Below are positions 31,223 to 39,358 of a stretch of DNA of 64,000 bases, one piece after another; positions within the stretch are counted from its first letter, which is position 1; each line of letters begins with the position of its first letter. The notes under the pieces were generated by a model that was not told the origin of the DNA, made no database searches, and worked only from the letters and a program-made list of their open reading frames with translations. Source of the DNA: Margaritifera margaritifera (taxonomy: Eukaryota; Mollusca; Bivalvia; Unionida; Margaritiferidae); the NCBI GenBank assembly GCA_029931535.1, contig JAQPZY010001414.1, positions 1,566,001 to 1,630,000 of the forward strand, in the 5' to 3' direction. The position numbers and the translations under genes were made by a program.

Positions 31223-31765
31223 TTACTTCTTCTTGGCATCCGGCTCATCGTACGCGTACTCTTCTGAGGCTACTAAAGGTAAGTACTGACAGTGCGGAGA
31301 CCATCTGGCATGTTCGATGTAAGCCGAGTCTTTATACTCCCATTCGTGAAGTTTTGCACCGCAACTGAAACACTGAACTTTATCTCCTTCTCCCAGGTAG
31401 ATAAATCCAGATCTGGCTAAAGTATTTTGGGTAGGTCCTTGTAGATATTTAGACCACTTGTCTTGGAACGTCTGGAGTCGACTTTCAAACTTGGAATAGC
31501 CAGGCAAAGCCACAGGTATCGTCAATTCTTTACCCATGTAGGGATGACATTCACAGGTACGTTTAGCATTCTTCCCAATAAAGAAGAAAGGACGTCCTGC
31601 ATCGCTAGAGGGACCGTGAGGCACACGCACAGCATCGCTGATGTCAAAGCGTACGGCATCCGTTTCGTCGCATGGCACCGCATCGCACTCCAAGTCGTGA
31701 TGGCACTTTGAGTTCACAGTAGAGGTAAAATTCTCACTCATCTTTTTTCTCTCTGTGTAATTCAT
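31223..31765 (-). CDS. BIR-domain (IAP-like) protein 2
   Basis: 180 codons from the ATG at 31765, chosen because a TATA (TATAAAA, 31829-31823) lies about 60 bp upstream. The N-terminal third is acidic and Cys-containing with repeated DAV units. The BIR domain occupies residues about 94-165 with all four zinc ligands: Cys132, Cys135, His152, Cys159 (C-x2-C-x16-H-x6-C), plus the GFIYLGEGDKVQCF core. No RING or second BIR follows. BIR proteins bind caspases or IAP antagonists; here an anti-apoptotic role is inferred. Confidence 0.88.
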   Translation of the reverse strand: MNYTERKKMSENFTSTVNSKCHHDLECDAVPCDETDAVRFDISDAVRVPHGPSSDAGRPFFFIGKNAKRTCECHPYMGKELTIPVALPGYSKFESRLQTFQDKWSKYLQGPTQNTLARSGFIYLGEGDKVQCFSCGAKLHEWEYKDSAYIEHARWSPHCQYLPLVASEEYAYDEPDAKKK

Positions 31766-31769
31766 CTTT

Positions 31770-32177
31770 CTAGCTCGACGTCTGTATTTGCAATGAATGG
31801 TTAGGTTTGGAAGTGGTCCCTTTTTTATACCTGTCGACTGTACCATCCGCAAAGTACTGTAATGTAATCGCTGGAAACGCCAAAGAAAGGTAAGCACAGT
31901 TTGGAACCCATCTGACATGTTCCAGGATAGCTGAATTTTTAGGGTCCATGCGAATGGTTATACCACAACTGAAACATTGCACTTCGCTTCCCTGTCCAAA
32001 GTAGACAAATCCTGCTCTGGCTAAAGAGTTGGAAGTAGGTAATCCATTCCATTTAGGCCATTTTTTGAACGTGTTCAAGCGACTGGCACAATCACAATAG
32101 TCAGGCAAGACCACGGGAAATTTGTATTCTTTCAACTTGAGGTCTGCAGTGGGTTCATCACACAGTGTTGAAGTCAT
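31770..32177 (-). CDS. BIR-domain (IAP-like) protein 1
   Basis: 135 codons from the ATG at 32177; a TATA (TATAAAAA, 32222-32215) lies about 40 bp upstream. The frame is also open upstream into the PolB C-terminus, so a PolB-BIR fusion is formally possible, but the TATA argues for a separate transcript. BIR domain: SRLNTFKKWPKW, ARAGFVYFGQGSEVQCFSC and EHVRWVPNC. Zinc ligands Cys68, Cys71, His87, Cys94 with one residue fewer in the middle spacer than BIR protein 2. The two BIR genes are about 30 per cent identical by eye and probably arose by duplication. Confidence 0.85.
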   Translation of the reverse strand: MTSTLCDEPTADLKLKEYKFPVVLPDYCDCASRLNTFKKWPKWNGLPTSNSLARAGFVYFGQGSEVQCFSCGITIRMDPKNSAILEHVRWVPNCAYLSLAFPAITLQYFADGTVDRYKKGTTSKPNHSLQIQTSS

Positions 32178-32224
32178 CGTCAATCTTGGTGTTGTCTTTC
32201 TGTTCAAGGGGTCCTTTTTATACT

Positions 32225-35200
32225 GCAGATCGGCGTGTCCGTAAGGCAAAGTGGTGTGGTCTGGAAGTCTCACTCGTTTTTGGTACACGATTCGGTACAC
32301 TTTTTGTAAAGGACGAGTGACAATTTGGTGATTAGGTAACCGTACGATCTTGTGAGGTTCTAACGTTTGCACTCGAAAGTCTTCCACTTGTCCAGACAGC
32401 AAAGCATTTTTCAAAACCTCAAAATTAACCACTTGGCTGGTTCGATAGTTTAGGGTCAATCCTTTAACTTTGCATTGGGTGTGAAGTTGGCCTTCTTGGT
32501 CTCGGTATTGGTAGCCGTAATTTTTAGGGCCACCGCTGGCAAAACTCAGGATGGTGTCTTGAGGGTGCTCGTCTGTCTAGGCTCCTAAACTATCTCCTTG
32601 GATGGTAGGGTGTGGGCAACCGGGGCGATGGATGTACATACAACTGTCGGTGTCAAAGTACAGGACACGATCTCCCAAGACTTCTAAAGCTTCGTCGTAC
32701 AACTTCAAACGAGCATGGGCTGTCACGTTGCCCGGCAATGACCACGTTGCTAAACTTGTCAGGTTTTACAAACTGGGGTTCTTCTTCAAATTGACTAAGA
32801 TCAAATCATCACGGACGATTTCGACGTGTTTGACTAGTACACTTTTGTCGTCCACCAGTTGAAAGTAGCGATAAGGATCGGTCACGTATTCCGTTTTGGT
32901 TAAGATGGGTCGTTGGGCCATTTTTCCCCACAAACAATTGAGCATGACTTTGGCAAACGATCTTTTTCCTACGTTCTTTTCGACGTCTTCCAAAGTGATG
33001 CCTTCCACGTCACGGTACTCTTCTTTGAATCGGACCTGGTCTTCGGGAGTCTTGCACCACGAAGGATAGCCGCTAGCTTCTTGTTTCAGTTTTAAAAATT
33101 GGTTGACGTACCCCGAGAAAATGCCTGGATGATTCGTGGCGTAGTCCTTTTGGTATTGGGATGTGGTTGGAAAGTGCCAGATTTCGTACACTTTCAACAA
33201 ACGGTATCCTCGATCCAGAGCTCGAATCAATTCGGCGCTGACCCAAGTTCCTGTCAAAGACCGTTCTTCCTCCGTGTGGTGACAGGGGTGATCTTGGTTG
33301 CATGTTTCGGCGCACGTACGGCATAAAGGAAACATCAGTTTTCCTTGGCAATGGTGAGGCAAGATGGGATGGTACAAGTGTGTCGGAGGTAAGACTTTAC
33401 ATTTGATCAATCCTTCGTATTGACGAATGTGTTGCACGTCGATGTGTTCTGTCAAGATTTATGGGTGTCCGGTTGGAAATCATTTGTATTTACACACCCA
33501 AGGATACAAAGAACACACGTCGATGTATTTGATTTCTTCTCCTTTGGATTCGTCTACGTCGTACAGCAAGCGAGTGGCATTGGTTCGTCCTCCAAATAAA
33601 CTGTGGCGTGGATCCAAAGGTTCGATGTCGGCCACGTCGTAACTTTCGGTGATGCTTTTAAATTCAGGATCGGTTTTCAAACGTCGATCGTACTCGTGCT
33701 CCCACATTTCAACCACTTGGTATCCTTGACTTTCTAACTTGAGTCGTCGTTGGTAAGTCTGTTCGTACAAGGCTTCCATGCTGACTCCCGTGAAAGGATT
33801 TTTCAGGTCTCGGTCAGGAAAACAGGTAGGGCATTCGTGAAACAAGCAACCCTGAAATTCGTACACCGTGTGAGGATTTTCTAAATCAAATCCATCCACG
33901 GAATAAGATCCAATCTTCTTTTCTCCTCCTCCGTTTCTGGCATGTTATTTGTCTTCTTTTTGGTACAAGTAATGGAGCCAACGCAAAGCGTTGGCCGAAT
34001 ATTGACGACTGGCAAAGAGAGACGTGTTGGAGTCGATGATGGCTAGTTCGTTCTCGGGCATGAAATTTTGGGTGTACACTAAGGAACAGGCTTTAGGTAG
34101 GGTGCACGCATCTTTCAAAGGATCGACGTCTCCGTGATCTAGAAATAACTGTCGAAACTTTCCACAGCAACGCCGTAAAATGTCCACATCGGATCGACAG
34201 TACTTGAGCATTTCCTCTTGAAAGTCAAATGGATCGGACTGGTGAGCGCGGTACCAAGCGTGAAAGGCTTCTCGCTGTTCGGGGCGCATTCCGTCGGGGT
34301 CGTAACAGTCAAGGTCAGGCAAATGAGGTAGGACGGCATGTTGATTAGCTTCCGTGTTGAAGAAGTGAGGAAAATAGCCTTTGGCCATTTCTGTCATGCC
34401 AAATGTTTTTGGCATTCGACTCAAAGGCATGGCTAAATAACTCATGGAATCTTTGAATTTGACTTGGCCCACTTTCATGTAGATGAGCTTTTTTCCGTTC
34501 ATGGTGACTTCAGGGCGTTCGGTACCTTGTCGCAAATAGTAATTTAACAAAAACTGTCCATCGTATCCCGAGAAATTGTGAGCTGTGACGGTCGCATAGT
34601 GATGACAGTCTCCGCAACGTTGAATGTCCTCTTCGCTACAAGTGTCGTAGGTGGGGTCTAACATCCATTCAGCAAACTCGGACAAAGTGTTAGGACCCCG
34701 AAAGATTTTTTCACGTCCTCCAGGAATCCGACTACAATGAGGACAGTGAAAATGGATCGTTTCTTGAATGCACTTCTCACAAGCCCGATGAGCCACGCAA
34801 AAATTGGGAATGTGAATGCCTGTTTCTTGCATGCATTCAAAATCAAAAAAGATGAAATCCACTTTGTTCTTGTTCTTCTTTAATTCTTTCTTCTCTGTCT
34901 TGTCGTACTTTTGAATAAAACATTGATGATGAAAATCCACGATCTGGTAACAAATAGGACATCTTTTCTTTCCGGCACAAACGTGTCTCTTGGGGTCGTT
35001 GGTGCAAATCTGCTGTCCACACGTGGAGCACATTTTCAATAAGTTGCAAGCACATTTTTGTTGGTGTCCTTGTGTCTTGCGATGCTGTTCGTAGCAAGAG
35101 GGACTGTCAAATGTGCGTCGACAGGTTTCACAATGGACGTGTTGTTCAGGAAGGCATGGTTTGTCCGCTAAACAGCCCCGACATCTCTCTCCGCAATGAA

Positions 35201-36311
35201 TGTGTCGCTCCCGACTGTTAAACCCTTGGTTGCATTTCTCGCAGTAGTAAGAGTATCCTAAAAATCCTGTGATACTGGTTATGGCATCGAAATGTTCTTG
35301 GTGGTAATAGACGTGAATGTATTTTCCTTCGGGGAAATCGGGGCCTCGAAACAGCAGAGCTCCGCGCACTTCTTGAGGGTGTACTTTCAAGGTGTAGTGA
35401 GGAGCCAAGACGTCTTGAAGTTGTGGCATTTGTGAAATACCACACACGGTCTCTTTGGGGATGCCCGCTTGTCGTAACAGGAATTCTGCTTCTTTTCGTT
35501 GTTTGGCTCTGTCCGATCGTCGAATGTTATTCCAGGCTCTTTTCCATTCTGCGCTCTCGTTCTTGTTGGCATACGTTCGCCCCACCACGATGGCTCGAGC
35601 CAAACACATCTGGTCTTGAGTATTGTCAATTTGGACGACACTCTGTTTGGTACTTCGAAGGTCGTCCACCAGTAACGCTTTCCTACTTCGTCCACTCCCT
35701 CGAGGAGGAGCAACGTGAGTCATGTAAAGTGTAGCCTTTCCATCCGTGATGACAAACTTGTCGTTGGATTGTTGAACGTGTTCGATTTTGGACATGACTT
35801 TGTCTGGTGTTAATTCTGCCGGGGTGCTGAACTCGATCCAAACAGGTGACTTCAAATTGTCGTGATGGATGGCCAGTCTCAATCGATCGTCCTCTTTGGC
35901 TCCGCATTGTCGTTTCAAGTTCTGTAACACAGATCCCCACAAATCGCTAATGAACCCCGCCGCTTTCTCGGGAGGTACTTCGGACTTGAAGTCTTTGAAG
36001 TGAACCGTGTGAGTGTAGGCTGTGGTTTTAAATTTTCGAGAGATTTTTTGCGTCTCTCGAATGCGATAGTAATTTTCAGGAGCCACGGTAGGTCTTTCTT
36101 GGTCAGAGGTGTTGGTGATGGTGGTGGTTTTTGTTTTGGGTGGGTTAGAAGGTGGTAAGGTTTCAGGTTCACTCATCTCATCTTCGAAATCGCTAGCATG
36201 GACTTGAGCTAGCAGTTCAGCCAGCGGTGTTTCAGGCGGCACGGACAGTCTTCGTCGTGGCCTCTTTGTTTCTTCTTCTGTTTTCTCATAGATTGGGCGT
36301 GATCTTTTCAT
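32225..36311 (-). pseudogene. protein-primed DNA polymerase B (Maverick pPolB), multiple stops
   Basis: About 1,360 codons. N-terminal basic region, a Cys/His-rich finger region (residues about 365-475), then 3'-5' exonuclease motifs FFDFEC (about 490), NFSGYDGQFLL (about 579) and YCRSDVDILRR (about 707). Polymerase motif A is IDVCSLYPWV (about 934), B KVMLNCLWGK (about 1130), C YFDTDS (about 1223). Catalytic residues are kept. In-frame stops: TAA 33945-33947, TGA 33480-33482, TAA 33459-33461, TAG 32577-32579. A pair of compensating frame changes spans about 32.80-32.74 kb. The end is uncertain because the frame runs on into BIR protein 1. The 36311 ATG lies about 45 bp from the TATA shared with the divergent gene. 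Confidence 0.92.
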
Positions 36312-36354
36312 CTTGAAGTTTACTTTGAAACTGATTCGGTTTCACCCAGGGAAC

Positions 36355-36364
36355 CTATATATAG
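36355..36364. promoter_or_regulatory. palindromic TATA shared by PolB and the zinc-knuckle gene
   Basis: CTATATATAG is a perfect palindrome lying 44 bp from the PolB ATG (minus) and 57 bp from the zinc-knuckle ATG (plus). It could serve both directions. Confidence 0.6.
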
Positions 36365-36420
36365 AGAGACCTTCTTACCTTCAGAATCAGTATTTGTGAT
36401 TCCACTTTCAAACTGTGAAG

Positions 36421-37033
36421 ATGAAAAAGTCAAGAAACCCTATTCCAGTTAATAACCCTGCCGATTACTGTCGGGGAATTAACGACAGGATATATCGATA
36501 CAACTACGCTGGAGACAACAATCAAGATACTTGTTACCTCTGCCAAAAGAAAGGACATTGGGCTTCCTATTGTCCACAACGTCATTAACAAAGAAAAGAA
36601 AAGAGAGATAAAAGTCAGGATACTTGCTATATCTGCCAAGAGAAAGGACATTGGGCTCCAGAATGTCCACAGCGTCAACAAAAAAAAAGAAAAGAGAGAT
36701 AAAAGTCAAGATACTTGCTATATCTGCCAAGAGAAAGGACATTGGGCTCCAGAATGTCCACAACGTCAAGAAAAAGAAAAGAGAGATAAAGGGAAAGATA
36801 CTTGTTATCATTGTAAAGGAAAAGGACATTGGTCTTCGGAGTGCCCTCAGAAACAAGAAGAAAATCTACCAGAGAGGGAAGAAGCTGAGGGATCTTCAGT
36901 TCCAGAAGAAGAAGAAGAAGAACCTATCTTCAAGAAAAGCAAGAAAGCTAGACGACTGGAAGACAGTGAGAATGAAGAAGAACCCTTGATTCCTGTGAAG
37001 AAATTCAAGAAGAACAAGAGAGACAGGCAGTGA
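36421..37033 (+). pseudogene. four-zinc-knuckle protein with acidic/basic tail, broken
   Basis: From the ATG at 36421. Four CCHC knuckles of C-x2-C-x4-H-x4-C form: CYLCQKKGHWASYC, two copies of CYICQEKGHWAPEC, and CYHCKGKGHWSSEC. They are separated by QRQEKEKRDK-type linkers in tandem DNA repeats of about 87 bp. The tail is Glu-rich and then basic (KKFKKNKRDRQ). A TAA follows the first knuckle (about 36586), and an A-run near 36690 shifts the frame after the second. Single-stranded nucleic-acid binding is the usual role of such knuckles. Spliced expression or slippage are alternatives to inactivation. Confidence 0.7.
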
Positions 37034-37270
37034 AAAATGAACTTTTTTTCGAGTGTGGTGTTATGTTTGTGGTGAATTATTTTGTATAAAAAAAAGAGAA
37101 TAGAACAGAATGGAAAAAAGTAAGTGTCTTTGTGTTGTTTTTTTTGTTGTTGTTGTTGTTATTTTAGAGTATGGATGTACGCACGCACGCACTCTTACAC
37201 AAAAACCAAGGAATGGGATTTAAAGTTTTACTTGATTTGGCAATGTGATTTCTTTTCTAGAGATCTGGCT

Positions 37271-37286
37271 GGCCCTGAAAAGGACC
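37271..37286 (-). terminator. histone-type 3' stem-loop, terminal gene 4
   Basis: Minus strand: GGTCCT-TTTC-AGGGCC followed by AGCCA (a variant of ACCCA), then an AGAAAAGAAATC element at about 37258-37247. It lies about 38 bp after the stop at 37325. Confidence 0.83.
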
Positions 37287-37324
37287 GTTGGGGTGTTTGT
37301 TTGTTTGTTTTTGTTAAAACAAAC

Positions 37325-37921
37325 TTATGGAGTTGACATGATCAACTTCAACTGTCGTAATCCTTTTCCACGACCCAGTCCAATTCCTCCTGCTGCTGCT
37401 GCTTTGGTGGTAGTAGTAGTGACTGGTGGTGGTGGTGGTGGTGGTGGTAGCATCTCAGTTGTAATGATGGGTTTCGTATGTTTGGCCCGTGATGGTCTTT
37501 TTCTCTTGGGTTGAGTTAAAGAATATTCATATAACTTTCTTAGATGCTTTAACTCACGTAAAATGTCTTGGAGTAGTAGACTCACCGTTTTATCTTCCTC
37601 GCTCTCTTCTTTCGGTGCTTCATTCTTCTCCTCTTCTAGCTGTCTTATTTCTTCTTCTCGCTTTCTCCTTTCCTCTTCTTGCTGAAGAAACAATTCTTAA
37701 GCTTCTCTCTGTCGTTGTATAAATATTTCCATTTCTTCTTGTTGCTTCTTTTTAAAGTCATCCATGACAGGCAAATAGGGTAGTTGTACAACAACAGTCG
37801 TAGTGGTTTCAGGCTCAAATTCTTGAGACAGAAAATCTAAATTAAAATCTTCCGGTTGGAAGTTCAACACACCATTCGTTGCAGGCTCACCCCAATACAT
37901 AGTAGTCTTGGTAGTCTCCAT
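37325..37921 (-). pseudogene. terminal gene 4, coiled-coil nuclear-type protein with one in-frame stop
   Basis: About 198 codons in one frame, interrupted by a single TAA at 37697-37699. N-terminal acidic-hydrophobic segment (FNLDFLSQEFEPE) of transactivation type, a coiled coil rich in Q/E/K/R (LQQEEERRKREEEIRQLEEE), a second helix (LLLQDILRELKHLRKLYEYS), a basic nuclear-localisation-like segment (QPKRKRPSRAKHTK), a proline run and a Gly-rich end. TATA (GGGTATAAAGG) and a perfect CRE lie upstream. Because the reading continues cleanly after the stop, a recent nonsense mutation or stop readthrough is likely. Confidence 0.6.
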
Positions 37922-37962
37922 TTAGGCTGTCCAAAAAGTAAAAACCTACGAACGCTGTGATA

Positions 37963-37985
37963 CCTTTATACCCAAAATGACGTCA
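37963..37985 (-). promoter_or_regulatory. TATA and consensus CRE of terminal gene 4
   Basis: TATAAAGG at 37971-37964 and the palindromic TGACGTCA octamer at 37978-37985, about 57 bp upstream of the ATG at 37921. Confidence 0.65.
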
Positions 37986-38082
37986 CACCCCTATTCTCTT
38001 TCCATTGGAAGAAAAACCGACCCACTTGTAACGCGTGTTTGGATTGGTAGTTGATTTTGATCCATTTCAATCCACTCATAGG

Positions 38083-38092
38083 GTATATATAC
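38083..38092 (+). promoter_or_regulatory. TATA box of terminal gene 5
   Basis: GTATATATAC 63 bp before the ATG at 38155, giving a predicted transcript of only about 300 nt up to the stem-loop. Confidence 0.6.
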
Positions 38093-38154
38093 GACCGCTT
38101 GTCTCGTAGAGCTTCACCGGTTTTTCTCCAAGACCACTCCAAGAAAAAAACAAG

Positions 38155-38385
38155 ATGTGGACAAGTGTGGATTCATCGACTATCATCTCGGGGATGTTGT
38201 TCGACCCAGCATTCCCCATGTATGTTAGAACTTCATGGGCTGTTACGAAAATCACAGAGACCACCATCTGGAAACGTCGGATTTATGTGGAGAGACAAGG
38301 CTGTCTGAAGAGGGTCTTGATCTACGGACCGGAAGTCCGTAGAAGTCTCCGAAAAAGAAGACCCTCCAGGAGATGCCAATGTTAA
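38155..38385 (+). CDS. terminal gene 5, 76-residue basic protein with a histone-type 3' end
   Basis: 76 codons ending in an arginine-rich tail (RRSLRKRRPSRRCQC). The N-terminal half is mixed polar-hydrophobic; no histone fold or other domain is recognisable. Its TATA is at 38083-38092 and its stop is 17 bp before the stem-loop at 38402-38417 inside the right TIR. It is transcribed outward, mirroring terminal gene 1 at the other end. A small nuclear or nucleic-acid-binding protein is inferred from charge only. Confidence 0.6.
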   Translation: MWTSVDSSTIISGMLFDPAFPMYVRTSWAVTKITETTIWKRRIYVERQGCLKRVLIYGPEVRRSLRKRRPSRRCQC

Positions 38386-38396
38386 ACCAAAAAAAA

Positions 38397-38702
38397 CCAA
38401 TGGCCCTTTTCAGGGCCACCCATTTTTCAAGAAAAGATTAATTTTCCAATGATTGCCTTATGTATGCTTGGTGTATGTGTCTATTCTATCCCCTCTCATT
38501 CTATCCCACCCCAAATACCCCCTTCCACTACCCCATGTTAAATTCCCATTGTACCCCAAGTGCCCTCAATGTTAAAATCCCATTGTACCCCAAGTGCCCC
38601 CAATGCTAAATTCCCGTTAGTACCCCAACTGCCCCCAATGTTAAAATCCCATTGTACCCCAAGTGCCCCCCCCCACGGCCTCAATACCCCCCGTATACTA
38701 CT
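38397..38702 (-). repeat. right terminal inverted repeat
   Basis: Reverse complement of 19398-19700 with two extra C in the homopolymer and one other small difference. The inner end begins CCAATGGCCC at the stem-loop; the outer end is CCCCCCGTATACTACT. Confidence 0.93.
38402..38417 (+). terminator. histone-type 3' stem-loop, terminal gene 5 (right TIR)
   Basis: GGCCCT-TTTC-AGGGCC followed by ACCCA, then CAAGAAAAGA at 38428-38437. It is identical to the left TIR copy on the opposite strand. Confidence 0.87.
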
Positions 38703-38708
38703 CATGTA
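38703..38708. repeat. target site duplication, right copy
   Basis: CATGTA directly after the right TIR, identical to 19392-19397. Confidence 0.92.
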
Positions 38709-39276
38709 AAAAGAATAAGAAATTATAAGAAGTAAACTTTCTCTCAAGGAGAGACTAGCATTATTAATCAAAGAAAAGGGTGTAATAGCTGCTATAGTTC
38801 CAGCGACGACAACTATGACAATATCAATAGTTTCTCTGCCTATAGCAAATATGGTAATTTGGTTTTTCCTACTGTTGCTACATGTAAACCTCCTTCTTCC
38901 ACTTCTGCTCCGCAAACTCGTCTTCCCCAATTCCACCTTCTCTACCTACCTAAACTCCACCTACTCCAAGAGAATTACTTTTTGATATAAAAATATATCG
39001 CCAGTTATTTATTTGAGATAGGAAAAAAGTAGCAGTATGAATAGCAGGAACTGTTCTTGATTTGAGTGCTGAAGGAATTGTTACTATCCTTGCTGAACAC
39101 GTTATTTACTTGTTTTGTCATTAGTGGATTTCTTATTTGCATTTTCATCAAAGGTGAATGAAAACCTAAAACGCAATGACACTGTCAAACACACAAAGTG
39201 TACACACATAGCTAACATGTTTAAACATGTCTTAAAGGAGACTCGGTAAACATGAGGCTTTCTCTTTTCACGTTTT

Positions 39277-39280
<4 letters not shown>
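38709..39280. other. host flank right of the Maverick, no intact gene
   Basis: A short minus-strand hydrophobic frame (about 38900-38720, IDIVIVVVAGTIAAITPF) may be a fragment of the same kind of host sequence seen at 17.1 kb. Not supported as a gene. Confidence 0.35.

Positions 39281-39342
<62 letters not shown>
39281..39342. repeat. (AT)n microsatellite
   Basis: Uninterrupted AT dinucleotides over about 60 bp. Confidence 0.9.
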
Positions 39343-39344
<2 letters not shown>

Positions 39345-39358
39345 ACATTCAGCTTCCG

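Larger units (their letters stand above)
19398..38702. mobile_element. Maverick/Polinton (adintovirus-like) element, bounded, 19,305 bp
   Basis: Bounded by TIRs of 303 and 306 bp and an exact 6-bp target duplication. It contains the hallmark set: protein-primed PolB, chromodomain integrase, FtsK/HerA-type packaging ATPase, adenain-like protease, and major and minor capsid genes, most on the minus strand. Accessory genes include two BIR proteins, a zinc-knuckle protein and five short terminal genes with histone-type 3' ends. It is not autonomous: PolB has four in-frame stops and a local frame disturbance, the integrase has two stops and a lost catalytic Asp, the penton-like gene is frameshifted and the capsid gene is truncated. 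The near-identical TIRs point to a recent insertion or to TIR homogenisation. Confidence 0.95.

Noticed and set aside
31770..32459. A PolB-BIR fusion protein
   Set aside because: The frame is open through the junction, but a good TATA sits about 40 bp before the BIR ATG and the PolB stop is probably just lost; separate transcripts are simpler.
38538..38936. 132-codon minus-strand ORF crossing the right Maverick boundary
   Set aside because: It joins host sequence to TIR repeats across the insertion junction, so it cannot be an ancestral gene.
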